The position numbers and the translations under genes were made by a program. 64,000 nucleotides of DNA, taken from assembly GCF_014193655.1 (NCBI RefSeq), contig NZ_JACHZQ010000009.1, forward strand, positions 124,001-188,000, given 5' to 3'. Source of the DNA: Rhizobium sp. BK313 (GTDB lineage Bacteria > Pseudomonadota > Alphaproteobacteria > Rhizobiales > Rhizobiaceae). A model generated the notes under the pieces. The model was given only the letters and a program-made list of their open reading frames with translations. It made no database searches and had not been told where the DNA came from. Positions 16,152 through 24,661 of the stretch are shown here, one piece after another (position 1 is the stretch's first letter; every line of letters starts with the position of its first letter).

Positions 16152-16795
16152 TTGACTTCGACCTTGACCGGAGTGACGAGCCAGTTTTTGGGATTGATGA
16201 GCTTGAAGACGCCGACGATCGATGCCGTCTTGCCCGAGAGATTTTCCACGTCAAGACCGGCAAGAACGGTCTTCTTCATCTCATTGTTGATTGCCGAGCC
16301 GGCATCCTGGTACTCGATCTGATTGGTGAACTGGCCGAATTCGATAGCGCCCGTGGCATCGCGCAGGTCGGTGCCGTTGACGGCCGGACCTGTCTGGACG
16401 CGCACGACGACATCGCCCGGCAATCCGTCGACCTTGATCTCGTTGTAGTTGGCCTTTCGCGCGCCGAACACGCCGGTCAGCGAAACCGGGATGACCGGAC
16501 CTGTGCTCGTGGCTACGCCGTATTTGTCACCTGCCGCCTTCTTGTCAGCCGCGATCGCGTTGGCGAGATCGACAGCATTGACTGCACGTTGCTCGACATT
16601 CGCCACCACCTTCGGGAATTCCTGAGCGCCATAGGCCTCCGGTGAGAACGCCTGCTCGCGCACGTCATGAACGGAGCCGATCTTGACGACGGTCGTGTCG
16701 AAAGCGATCGCCGCTACGACGATCACAACCGCAGCCACGCCGGCCAATAACGTGAATTTCGGCTTGGAAGCCGCGTATTGAATTTGTGCACTCAT
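16148..16795 (-). CDS. DUF2291 protein of the erythritol transporter operon
   Basis: A 215-residue protein with one N-terminal membrane anchor (about residues 14-33: FTLLAGVAAVVIVVAAIAF) and an exported C-terminal beta-rich domain. DUF2291 proteins are found beside ribose-type sugar ABC transporters in rhizobia and Brucella, including erythritol loci; their role is unknown, perhaps assisting the binding protein at the membrane. It is the first gene of the transporter operon and overlaps eryE by four bases. Confidence 0.85.
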   Translation of the reverse strand: MSAQIQYAASKPKFTLLAGVAAVVIVVAAIAFDTTVVKIGSVHDVREQAFSPEAYGAQEFPKVVANVEQRAVNAVDLANAIAADKKAAGDKYGVATSTGPVIPVSLTGVFGARKANYNEIKVDGLPGDVVVRVQTGPAVNGTDLRDATGAIEFGQFTNQIEYQDAGSAINNEMKKTVLAGLDVENLSGKTASIVGVFKLINPKNWLVTPVKVEVK

Positions 16796-17045
16796 GTTCG
16801 AAAGACCTTCGGCGCTATCGGCCGGATTGCCCTGCTGGCAAGAAAACGGAAAAAGCGAACCACTTTAGCTGGCTGACGACGGTCATCGAAGCCGCTGTCG
16901 GCGCGCCCGGACGGAACGGCGCTTGCCTCGCCCATCGACGCGATCATCGTGGCGTGAAGCCGGACCGTATCCTGAAACGAAATGGCTCATCGGAGTTCCT
17001 CCTTGGTTGCCGGTGCTTGTCTCCTCCAATCACCTAGCCTCGCAA

Positions 17046-17063
17046 CAACGTCACATGACGTTG
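17046..17063. promoter_or_regulatory. 18-bp palindrome in the ery control region
   Basis: Perfect eight-base arms CAACGTCA/TGACGTTG separated by CA, about 250 bases upstream of the DUF2291-eryEFG start. A candidate operator for one of the local regulators. Confidence 0.5.
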
Positions 17064-17263
17064 ACTACGATAGAAGTATGTTATTAACGCCACCAACCAT
17101 GTTATAATTTTTTTGCCATGTCAACTGCCCTTCGTCGCTTCAGCGGCTTCGTAACGCATTTTCCGTTTGCGAGACAGCACGGGTCGGAATAGTCATCACG
17201 TTCGCCGCGATCGTAAGCATCTTGGCATCCGTTTTGCTCGGCTCAAGACTCACAAATGAACAA

Positions 17264-17304
17264 GCGCCAAAATATGCCATTGAATATCAATGGTAATTTG
17301 GCGC
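17264..17304. promoter_or_regulatory. 41-base nested inverted repeat in the ery control region
   Basis: Outer arms GCGCCAAA/TTTGGCGC enclose inner arms CCATTGA/TCAATGG with a three-base ATA centre. The inner CATTGA-TCAATG symmetry resembles operators of SorC/DeoR(Bacillus)-type repressors, the family of EryD. Binding is inferred from symmetry and position only. Confidence 0.5.
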
Positions 17305-17485
17305 CGTATCACTAGACTGCTCAATGAGCTGCACTTTGGCTGAGGCCGTTTGTCGACCAAGCGGTGCAATTCTCGTCATCCTTACTTCAGTTGCCTCCGG
17401 GGGGTCGGAAGCAATTGACATCAACTATTTTATATGAAAAAAATTACATTGCCAGAAAAATTTTACGCATGCTGTGATATCTTTG

Positions 17486-17494
17486 TGTTATAAT
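17486..17494 (+). promoter_or_regulatory. Candidate -10 region of the eryABC promoter
   Basis: TGTTATAAT contains a perfect TATAAT with an extended TG upstream, 229 bases before the eryA start. No good -35 box is seen 17 bases upstream, as expected for an activator-dependent or weak promoter. The same nonamer is at 17100-17108. Confidence 0.4.
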
Positions 17495-17722
17495 CTGATC
17501 GTAGCTTACGGTGGGCGAATGCTGGCTTATTGACGCGACGCCCCGGCGCGACTCAAAGAGGGCGATGGTGCGGCCCGGCAGCGCGCCGTTACGGTGGACG
17601 CCACTGCCGGCTTGGGTTTGCGCATCGCAGGCCGGGGGAGATCGGGGAGGAACACGGAATGGATTTGAGACAAGTGTTGGCAGCCGCTGAGTCACGTCTT
17701 GGCGTGCGGGAGTTCTCGCGCG

Positions 17723-19276
17723 ATGCCTAGTAACGAAACGATTATCATCGGAATTGATGCGGGAACCTCCGTCATCAAGGCCGTGGCCTTCGAGCTTTCC
17801 GGTCGGCAGATCGCATCGGCGGCCGCGCGTAACCAATACACGATGGGGGATGACGGCTCCGCCACACAGCCGCTCGGCCGCACATGGTCGGACTGCGTCA
17901 GCGCCCTGCGCGGGCTCGCCGACAAGGTCAACGACCTTGCGGCACGTACTGCCGCCATCGCCGTCACCGGCCAAGGCGACGGCACCTGGCTCGTCGGCTC
18001 TGGCAACCTGCCCATTTGCGATGCCTGGCTTTGGCTCGACGCACGGGCAGCCCCGACCGTTAATCGCCTGAACGGCCACGCGGACAATCGCCGACGCTTT
18101 GAGGCAACCGGCACCGGGCTCAACACTTGCCAACAGGGCCCGCAGCTCGCGCATATGGACCGCTACATGCCCGAGCTTCTCGATCGTGCCGAGACGGCCC
18201 TGCATTGCAAGGATTGGCTCTATCTCAATCTCACCGACGTTCGCGCAACCGATCCGTCGGAGGCGAGCTTCACCTTTGGCAATTTCCGCACGCGCCGCTA
18301 CGATTCCGTCGTCATCGACACACTCGGCCTCCATCACAGAGAGTCCCTTCTGCCCGATATCATCGAAGGAACCGAGACAACGCATCCGCTGTCGGCCGAT
18401 GCGGCTAACGCGACCGGCCTGCTGGCCGGCACGCCCGTCTGTCTCGGTTATGTCGATATGGTCATGACCGCCCTCGGTGCCGGAGTGCGAACCGCAGGCC
18501 AGAATGCCGCTTGCTCGACGATCGGTTCGACGGGCGTGCACATGCGCGCCAAGGCGGTCTCCGACGTCCAGCTCAATGCCGAGGGCACCGGCTATGTGAT
18601 CACCCTGCCGATACCCGGCATCGTCACCCAGGTTCAGACCAATATGGGTGCGACGATCAATATCGACTGGATTCTGCAGATTGCCGCCGACCTGATGTCG
18701 GAGGCCGGCAAGCCGGTCGCCGCCTCGGACCTCGTTTCCAGAATAGACACATGGTTCGCTGAAAGCCGCCCCGGCTCCATTCTCTATCATCCCTATGTTT
18801 CGGAAGCGGGAGAACGCGGCCCCTTCGTCAACGCCCACGCCCGCGCCGGTTTTACTGGGCTCTCCATTCGCCACGGCTTTCCAGACCTGGTTCGCGCCGT
18901 GATCGAAGGGCTCGGCATGGCGACGCGCGATTGCTACGCGGCGATGGGCGACATGCCGCTTGAACTGCGGATGACAGGCGGAGCCGCACGAAGCCGCGCG
19001 TTACGTCAATCGCTCTCGGCCGCTGTCAACGCCCCAGTCAGGGTCTCCAAACGTCAGGAAGCGGGAGCCGCAGGTGTTGCCATGATGGCCGCGGTTGCAA
19101 TCGGTGCCTATGCGAACATGGACGACTGCATTGCCGAATGGGTCACGCCGCTGCTTGGCGAAGCCGAAGCGCCCGACGCGGAACAGGCGCGCCGTTACGA
19201 TCGATTGTTCGCAGCTTATCTGGACGTACGGCAGGCAATCACACCCGCATGGGACATGCTCGCTGAGCAACCATAG
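17723..19276 (+). CDS. eryA: Erythritol kinase
   Basis: An FGGY-family kinase of 517 residues that phosphorylates erythritol to L-erythritol 4-phosphate with ATP, the first step of the pathway. The N-terminal phosphate loop IIIGIDAGTSVIKAVAFE, the region CKDWLYLNLTDVRATDPSEA and the C-terminal LRMTGGAARSRALRQSLSAA are typical. Length and gene order (kinase, GlpD-type dehydrogenase, isomerase, SorC regulator) match Brucella and rhizobial eryA. The ATG at 17723 has GGGAG about ten bases upstream; an in-frame TTG at 17699 is less likely. It starts the right-hand operon. Confidence 0.95.
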   Translation: MPSNETIIIGIDAGTSVIKAVAFELSGRQIASAAARNQYTMGDDGSATQPLGRTWSDCVSALRGLADKVNDLAARTAAIAVTGQGDGTWLVGSGNLPICDAWLWLDARAAPTVNRLNGHADNRRRFEATGTGLNTCQQGPQLAHMDRYMPELLDRAETALHCKDWLYLNLTDVRATDPSEASFTFGNFRTRRYDSVVIDTLGLHHRESLLPDIIEGTETTHPLSADAANATGLLAGTPVCLGYVDMVMTALGAGVRTAGQNAACSTIGSTGVHMRAKAVSDVQLNAEGTGYVITLPIPGIVTQVQTNMGATINIDWILQIAADLMSEAGKPVAASDLVSRIDTWFAESRPGSILYHPYVSEAGERGPFVNAHARAGFTGLSIRHGFPDLVRAVIEGLGMATRDCYAAMGDMPLELRMTGGAARSRALRQSLSAAVNAPVRVSKRQEAGAAGVAMMAAVAIGAYANMDDCIAEWVTPLLGEAEAPDAEQARRYDRLFAAYLDVRQAITPAWDMLAEQP

Positions 19277-19346
19277 GGATAAACAAGCCATGCACGTGGG
19301 CAGGACAGATGATTTTTGATGCAGAAGGCATCCTAAGGAGCGTGAA

Positions 19347-20858
19347 ATGACTGAATCCGAAATCCTCGATCTCTTCGTGATCGGAGGCGGCATCAATGGC
19401 GCCGGCATCGCGCGGGACGCGGCCGGTAGAGGCCTCTCCGTCATGCTCTGCGAGAAAGACGATCTGGCTGAAGGCACGTCGTCACGATCCGGGAAGCTCG
19501 TCCACGGCGGTCTGCGATATCTTGAATATTATGAGTTTCGCCTGGTACGCGAAGCCCTGATCGAGCGCGAGGTCCTGCTGAATTCCGCAAGCCACATCAT
19601 CTGGCCGATGCGTTTCGTGCTGCCGCACAGCCCGACGGATCGCCCCGCCTGGCTCGTCCGTCTCGGCCTCTTCCTCTACGACCATCTGGGTGGCCGCAAG
19701 CGGCTGCCCGGCACCCGCTCCCTCGATCTCAGCCGCGATCCGGAAGGCACGCCGATCGTCGATCAATATACCAAGGGCTTCGAGTATTCCGACTGTTGGG
19801 TCGACGATGCGCGACTCGTATTGCTAAATGCCCTCGATGCCGCCGAAAAGGGCGCTCAGATCCTGACGCGCACCGCCTGCATTAGCGCACGGCGCGACAA
19901 CGGCAGTTGGATCGTCCAGATGCGCGACGAGCGTTCCGGCGACGTCCGTACGGTGCGGGCACGCGTCCTTGTGAACGCCGCAGGTCCGTGGGTCAACGAT
20001 ATCATCGGCCGCGTCGCCGGCTCCAACAGCCAACGCAAGGTCCGGCTCGTCAAGGGCAGCCATATCATCGTTCCGAAATTCTGGAGCGGACAACACGCCT
20101 ACCTGGTTCAGAACCATGACAAGCGCGTGATCTTCATCAACCCTTACGAAGGCGACATGGCCCTTATCGGCACCACGGACATTCCCTACGAAGGCAAGCC
20201 GGAAGAGGTGAAGGCCGACGAGCAGGAGATGGACTATCTGATCGCTGCCGTGAACCGTTATTTCAAGGAAAAACTGCGCCGTTCCGACGTGATCTCAAGC
20301 TTCTCCGGCGTTCGTCCGCTGTTCGACGACGGGCAAGGCAACCCTTCCGCTGTGACGCGCGACTATGTCTTCGATCTCGACGAGACCGGTGGCGCACCCA
20401 TGCTCAACGTTTTTGGCGGCAAGATCACGACTTTCCGCAAGCTGTCCGAACACGCGCTGCAGAGGCTCGCCAAATTCTTTCCCAAGATGGGCGGCGACTG
20501 GACCCGTTCCGCGACATTGCCCGGCGGCGACATTCCGAATGCCGACTACACCAGCTTCGCCGACTCGCTGCGCGAAGCCTATCCCTGGATGCCGCGCACG
20601 CTTGTGAACCATTACGGCCACCTATATGGCGCGCGGACCAAGACGATTGTAGGTGACGCCACATCCCTTGCCGGCCTCGGCCGCCATTTCGGCGGCAATC
20701 TCCATGAGGCGGAGGTACGCTATCTCGTCGCTTACGAATGGGCGCATACCGTGGACGATGTTCTCCTGCGGCGCACCAAGGAAGGCCTGCATATGACTGC
20801 CAAGGAGAAAGCGGATTTCTCGGCTTGGTTCGAGAGCGAACTGGCTTTGGCCGCCTGA
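19347..20858 (+). CDS. eryB: Erythritol phosphate dehydrogenase
   Basis: A GlpD-family FAD enzyme of 503 residues that oxidises L-erythritol 4-phosphate to a 3-tetrulose 4-phosphate and gives electrons to the respiratory chain. The N-terminal FAD motif FVIGGGINGAGIARDAAGRG, SGKLVHGGLRYLEYYEFRLV, VNAAGPWVNDI, GTTDIPYEG and FGGKITTFRKL are all present. AAGGAG precedes the ATG at 19347. It is 70 bases after eryA and 30 before eryC. The length matches EryB of Brucella. Confidence 0.95.
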   Translation: MTESEILDLFVIGGGINGAGIARDAAGRGLSVMLCEKDDLAEGTSSRSGKLVHGGLRYLEYYEFRLVREALIEREVLLNSASHIIWPMRFVLPHSPTDRPAWLVRLGLFLYDHLGGRKRLPGTRSLDLSRDPEGTPIVDQYTKGFEYSDCWVDDARLVLLNALDAAEKGAQILTRTACISARRDNGSWIVQMRDERSGDVRTVRARVLVNAAGPWVNDIIGRVAGSNSQRKVRLVKGSHIIVPKFWSGQHAYLVQNHDKRVIFINPYEGDMALIGTTDIPYEGKPEEVKADEQEMDYLIAAVNRYFKEKLRRSDVISSFSGVRPLFDDGQGNPSAVTRDYVFDLDETGGAPMLNVFGGKITTFRKLSEHALQRLAKFFPKMGGDWTRSATLPGGDIPNADYTSFADSLREAYPWMPRTLVNHYGHLYGARTKTIVGDATSLAGLGRHFGGNLHEAEVRYLVAYEWAHTVDDVLLRRTKEGLHMTAKEKADFSAWFESELALAA

Positions 20859-20888
20859 GACATCCGCACATCCGAGGAGCCGACCCCC

Positions 20889-21821
20889 ATGCCATTGACA
20901 CTTTCACTCAACACCAATCCGCTGGTGAACCGTTTCGCCGAGCCGGACGACCTCATCGAGACGGTCGCGCGCGACCTCAGGATCCGCGATCTGCAATTGA
21001 CGCATGAGTTCATCAATCCGAGCTGGCAGGCGCCGGTGATCCGGCGGCTGACCCGCACAATGCGGGCCGCGTTAGCGCGCACCGGCGTTCGCGTGACCTC
21101 GGGCATGACCGGTCCATATGGGCGCCTGAACCATTTCGGCCATCCCGACGCCGATGTCAGGCGTTACTATGTCGACTGGTTCAAGACCTTCGCCGACATC
21201 ATTGCCGATCTCGGCGGACAATCGGTGGGCACGCAATTCGCTATCTTCACCTACAAGGACTTCGATGATCCAGCACGGCGGGAGAGCCTTATCCAGATCG
21301 CGATCGATTGCTGGGCTGAAGTCGCCGAGCACGCCCGATCGGCTGGCCTTTCCTATGTGTTCTGGGAGCCGATGAGCATCGGCCGCGAATTCGGTGAGAC
21401 GATCAAAGAATGCATTAAGCTGCAGGACCGCCTGACCGCCGCCAATCTCGCAGTGCCGATGTGGATGATGGCCGATATCGATCATGGCGATGTCACATCG
21501 GCAAACCCTGACGATTACGATCCCTACACCTGGGCGCGCGCCGTTCCCAAGGTTTCTCCGATCATCCACATCAAGCAAAGCCTGATGGACAAGGGAGGCC
21601 ATCGGCCGTTCACGGCGGAATTCAACGCCAAGGGTCGTATCCAGCCCGCGCCGTTGCTACAGGCGTTCACCGAAGGCGGTGCTGAGAACAACGAAATCTG
21701 TCTCGAGCTGTCGTTCAAGGAGCGCGAGCCCAATGATCGTCAGGTTGTCTCCCAAATCGCCGAAAGCATCGCCTTCTGGGCGCCTCATATCGACACCGGC
21801 GCCGGTGACCTTCGCATCTAG
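20889..21821 (+). CDS. eryC: Tetrulose-4-phosphate isomerase/racemase EryC
   Basis: A 310-residue TIM-barrel protein of the sugar-isomerase-like type, first annotated as a dehydrogenase. In Brucella and rhizobia EryC acts on the tetrulose 4-phosphate made by EryB and works with the TpiA2 and RpiB proteins to give D-erythrose 4-phosphate; I do not assign the exact stereochemical step here. Barrel-end acidic and His residues that could bind metal or substrate occur at FWEPMSIGREFG, MMADIDHGDV and IIHIKQSLMDKGGHRPF. The start at 20889 follows GAGGAGCCGACCCCC. It ends the eryABC unit, and a repeat element separates it from eryD. Confidence 0.92.
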   Translation: MPLTLSLNTNPLVNRFAEPDDLIETVARDLRIRDLQLTHEFINPSWQAPVIRRLTRTMRAALARTGVRVTSGMTGPYGRLNHFGHPDADVRRYYVDWFKTFADIIADLGGQSVGTQFAIFTYKDFDDPARRESLIQIAIDCWAEVAEHARSAGLSYVFWEPMSIGREFGETIKECIKLQDRLTAANLAVPMWMMADIDHGDVTSANPDDYDPYTWARAVPKVSPIIHIKQSLMDKGGHRPFTAEFNAKGRIQPAPLLQAFTEGGAENNEICLELSFKEREPNDRQVVSQIAESIAFWAPHIDTGAGDLRI

Positions 21822-21842
21822 TTGCTGGTGGCCGCCAACGCT

Positions 21843-21941
21843 CCAGAGCAGTTCCAGAAAAATACGGGACGTGTTTCCGTCGGAATTGCTGGAAAGCGAT
21901 GAGCTGGAGCGGTTCAGCGGTTTCGTGAAAAGCCGAACCGC
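21843..21941. repeat. RIME-like mosaic repeat between eryC and eryD, copy 2
   Basis: The first part (21851-21888) runs from GTTCCAG to GGAATTG like the element at 7904-7943 but with a different centre. The second part (21909-21941) is a hairpin with arms GCGGTTC/GAACCGC and a weaker inner stem. This is the mosaic structure of short palindromic repeats in Rhizobium genomes. It may weaken transcription from eryC into eryD. Confidence 0.6.
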
Positions 21942-22060
21942 CCTAGGACATCAGGGAGAGGGCAGCGCATTTGATTCTTGCCGTCAGCCCGTCTCGAGAT
22001 GCGCCGGCTGCAAAAGGATGATTGAGAATGAACGTAAGAGCGAATGGAAGGGGACCGTCG

Positions 22061-23011
22061 ATGGCCGATGCGGATGAGTCGCTCGCCGTGCGCGCCGCCT
22101 GGCTGCACTACGCCGGCGGGCTTACTCAGTCGGAGGTAGCCAAGCGCCTTGGCGTGCCGTCCGTCAAAGCACACCGCCTGATCGCACGGGCGGTCGCCGA
22201 TGGCGTGGTCAAGGTGACGATTGATGGCGATATCGTCGAATGCGTGGAGCTCGAGACCCGGCTGGCGGAACGTTTCGGCCTGCAATATTGCGAGGTGGCG
22301 CCGGATCTCGGCGAGGAAGGCTTCGAGTTTCGCGCCCTCGGACAGGCTGGCGCCGGCTTCCTGAAGCGGGAGATCGAGCGCGGCGACAACAAGGTTATCG
22401 GTCTCGGCCACGGCCGAACATTGTCATCGGCCGTGCACCACATGCCGCGGCTGAACGCGAAGGGGCTGCGATTTGTCTCGATGCTCGGCGGGCTGTCGAG
22501 AAACTATGTGGCCAACCCCTATGATGTGATGCACCGCATCGCCGAAAAAACCGGCGCGCACGCCTATATGATGCCGGTGCCCTTCTTCGCCAATACCGGC
22601 GAGGACCGGGAAGTGATGCTTGCCCAGCGCGGCGTGAAGGAAGTGTTCGATCTCGCCAACAACGCCGACCTGAAACTTGTAGGTCTCGGCACGGTCGATA
22701 CCGATGCGCAGCTTGTCCTCTCCGGCATGGTGGAGCCGCGCGAGATCGCGGAGATCGCGGCATCGGGCGGCGTGGGCGAGATACTCGGGCATTTCTTCGA
22801 CGCTGACGGACGCATCCTCCAGACGACGCTGACGGCGCGAACCCTGTCCGCTTCCTTGCCGCGGTCGAAAACCGAGAGGTTGGTCGCCTTGGCCGGCGGT
22901 GTTGCGAAGGCCGAGGCCATCCGCGCAGTCCTGAAGAGCCGGTGTCTTTACGGCCTGATTACCGATGAACGAACCGCCCAGGCGCTTTTGGAACCCACGC
23001 ACATCACATAA
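22061..23011 (+). CDS. eryD: Erythritol operon repressor (SorC/DeoR-type sugar-binding regulator)
   Basis: A 316-residue regulator of the SorC family: an N-terminal helix-turn-helix (WLHYAGGLTQSEVAKRLGVP, about residues 14-33) and a large C-terminal sugar-phosphate-binding domain with GLGHGRTLSSAVHHM, VSMLGGLSRNYVANPYDVMH and a C-terminal ALAGGVAKAEAIRAVLKS. EryD of Brucella represses ery genes and is released by erythritol. The ATG at 22061 was chosen over upstream TTG and ATG codons (22022 and 22028) because of its AAGGGGA site and because the product length then equals Brucella EryD. It lies after a repeat element, about 240 bases from eryC. Confidence 0.93.
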   Translation: MADADESLAVRAAWLHYAGGLTQSEVAKRLGVPSVKAHRLIARAVADGVVKVTIDGDIVECVELETRLAERFGLQYCEVAPDLGEEGFEFRALGQAGAGFLKREIERGDNKVIGLGHGRTLSSAVHHMPRLNAKGLRFVSMLGGLSRNYVANPYDVMHRIAEKTGAHAYMMPVPFFANTGEDREVMLAQRGVKEVFDLANNADLKLVGLGTVDTDAQLVLSGMVEPREIAEIAASGGVGEILGHFFDADGRILQTTLTARTLSASLPRSKTERLVALAGGVAKAEAIRAVLKSRCLYGLITDERTAQALLEPTHIT

Positions 23012-23015
23012 AAAT

Positions 23016-23031
23016 ATAACAAAGTAACAAA
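23016..23031. promoter_or_regulatory. Direct repeats upstream of eryR
   Basis: TAACAAA occurs twice eight bases apart (23017-23023 and 23025-23031) in the 91-base gap before eryR, followed by TGTTATG at 23058-23064. Direct repeats of this size are typical DeoR-family operators, so EryR autoregulation is possible. Confidence 0.35.
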
Positions 23032-23102
23032 ACAAGCGTGGAAATATGTGAAAAACGTGTTATGTTCTGGAGTATCCAATCCGGAGAGAACCGGAGGCCA
23101 AG

Positions 23103-23879
23103 GTGAAACGAGAAGAACGGCAACAATCGATCATTAACCTGCTCATCGAGCATAAAAGCGTCGACCTCGACGACTTGGCCGATCGCTTTGCCGTGTCCAA
23201 GATGACCATCCATCGCGACCTTGACGATCTCGAACAGGCCGGCGTCGTCCGCAAGATCCGGGGCGGCGCGACAATCGACGCGGGTGTGCAGTTCGAAAGC
23301 GACTTCCGCATCCGCGAGCGCCAGGGAAATGAAGCCAAGATCGCCATGGCGCGTCGCGCACTGGAGCTTGTCGAGCCTGGCATGACAGTTATGGTCAACG
23401 ACGGTTCCATGGCCGCCGTTCTCGGCGAGATGTTGCTTCAGAAACGGCCGCTGACGCTGATCACCAACAACGCCGCAATCATCGAGAGGCTGAAGAACGA
23501 AAGCGGCATCACATTGATTGCGCTGGGTGGCATATACTCCCCGAAGTTCAACGCGTTTCTGGGTGTGGTGACAGAGGAAGCGTTGTTTCGTCTGAGAGCG
23601 GATATCGCTTTCATCTCGACGCCCGCCGTTTCCGGCACCCTTGCCTATCACATGGACGACAATGTGGTACGCGCGAAGCGGGCGATGATCGCGTCTGCGA
23701 GCAAGACCTGCTTGCTGGTCAATCACCAGCGCATTGGACATACCGCCCTGCATGTCATGGCCGATCTTGCCGATTTCGACGTCATCATCACCGACAGCGC
23801 CCCCGAGCCTGCCGCCATCGAGCAGCTCGAACGCGCCAACATCAACCTGACCATCGCCTCGAACTGGGAGACGACATGA
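23103..23879 (+). CDS. eryR: DeoR-family regulator of the erythritol locus
   Basis: A 258-residue DeoR/GlpR protein with N-terminal helix-turn-helix VDLDDLADRFAVSKMTIHRD (about residues 18-37) and the C-terminal DeoRC domain (VMVNDGSMAAVLGEM, LITNNAAIIERL, LALGGIYSPKFNAFLG, CLLVNHQRIGHTALHVMADL). The usual Asp before the sugar-phosphate site is Asn in LLVNHQRIG. The start is a GTG at 23103 with a GGAGG site five bases upstream. It overlaps tpiB by four bases, so eryR-tpiB-rpiB form a coupled unit. Known rhizobial loci have eryR in this place. Confidence 0.9.
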   Translation: MKREERQQSIINLLIEHKSVDLDDLADRFAVSKMTIHRDLDDLEQAGVVRKIRGGATIDAGVQFESDFRIRERQGNEAKIAMARRALELVEPGMTVMVNDGSMAAVLGEMLLQKRPLTLITNNAAIIERLKNESGITLIALGGIYSPKFNAFLGVVTEEALFRLRADIAFISTPAVSGTLAYHMDDNVVRAKRAMIASASKTCLLVNHQRIGHTALHVMADLADFDVIITDSAPEPAAIEQLERANINLTIASNWETT

Positions 23880-24661
23880 GCGCCGCACCTCGATTCTGGA
23901 TTGGAACCAGTTGGAAGATGAACAAGACGCTGGCGGAAGCCAGCAGCTATGCTGAGGCGCTGCGCGCCGCCGATGGTGGGCGAGATCCGGCTATCCAGCG
24001 TTTCGTCATTCCGCCGTTCACCGCGGTGCGGGAGGTCAAGGGTCTGCTTGCCGATACCTCCGTTAAGGTGGGTGCGCAGAACATGCACTGGGCCGATCAG
24101 GGTGCCTGGACCGGCGAGATTTCGCCTCTCATGCTCAGGGATTGCAATCTCGACATCGTCGAGCTCGGCCACTCCGAACGCCGCGAACATTTCGGCGAGA
24201 CCAACGAGACGGTCGGCCTGAAGACCGAAGCCGCAATCCGCCACGGTCTGATCCCGCTCATCTGCATCGGTGAAACACTGGCCGACCGGGAGAGCGGCCG
24301 GGCAACGGACATTTTGAAAACTCAGGTTCTCGGCGCTTTTTCGAAGCTGTCCGCGGCGCAGAAGGGCGCGCAGATCCTTCTTGCCTACGAACCTGTCTGG
24401 GCAATCGGCGAAAAGGGAATTCCCGCATCGCCAGACTATGCCGATGCACGCCAAGCCGAGATCGTGTCGATCGCGCAAGATGTGCTCGGCCGCCGAATCC
24501 CCTGTCTCTATGGGGGATCGGTCAATCCGGGGAACTGTGAAGAACTCATATCGTGCCCAAACATCGACGGGCTTTTCATCGGTCGTTCGGCCTGGAGCGT
24601 CGAGGGTTATCTCGGCATCCTTGCCCAATGCACCGCCAAACTCCAAGGAGATAAACAGTGA
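23876..24661 (+). CDS. tpiB: Triose-phosphate-isomerase-like protein of erythritol catabolism (EryH/TpiA2)
   Basis: A 261-residue TIM-barrel enzyme close to triosephosphate isomerase. It has the N-terminal GTSWKMNKT (catalytic Lys), ELGHSERREHF (catalytic His), LAYEPVWAIG (catalytic Glu) and LYGGSVNPGN (phosphate loop). In erythritol catabolism this paralogue, called TpiA2 or EryH, isomerises tetrulose 4-phosphate rather than serving glycolysis. It overlaps eryR (ATGA) and rpiB (GTGA) by four bases each, showing tight coupling. All catalytic residues are present, so residual triosephosphate isomerase activity is possible. Confidence 0.93.
   Translation: MSAAPRFWIGTSWKMNKTLAEASSYAEALRAADGGRDPAIQRFVIPPFTAVREVKGLLADTSVKVGAQNMHWADQGAWTGEISPLMLRDCNLDIVELGHSERREHFGETNETVGLKTEAAIRHGLIPLICIGETLADRESGRATDILKTQVLGAFSKLSAAQKGAQILLAYEPVWAIGEKGIPASPDYADARQAEIVSIAQDVLGRRIPCLYGGSVNPGNCEELISCPNIDGLFIGRSAWSVEGYLGILAQCTAKLQGDKQ

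Larger units (their letters stand above)
16796..17722. other. Divergent promoter region between eryEFG and eryABC
   Basis: No protein gene is supported in this 0.9-kb region; the long antisense frame entering from eryA is a shadow. It holds an 18-bp palindrome at 17046-17063, a 41-base interrupted hairpin at 17264-17304, and two identical TGTTATAAT boxes at 17100-17108 and 17486-17494. It should contain the regulated promoters of both erythritol operons and the binding sites of EryD and possibly EryR. Confidence 0.65.

Noticed and set aside
17444..18874. 476-residue minus-strand frame
   Set aside because: It is the antisense shadow of eryA; Gly/Asp/Arg-rich composition, no ribosome site, and it starts inside eryA.
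21843..21941. Possible insertion-sequence remnant between eryC and eryD
   Set aside because: Too short, no transposase piece or target duplication; it fits short palindromic intergenic repeats better.
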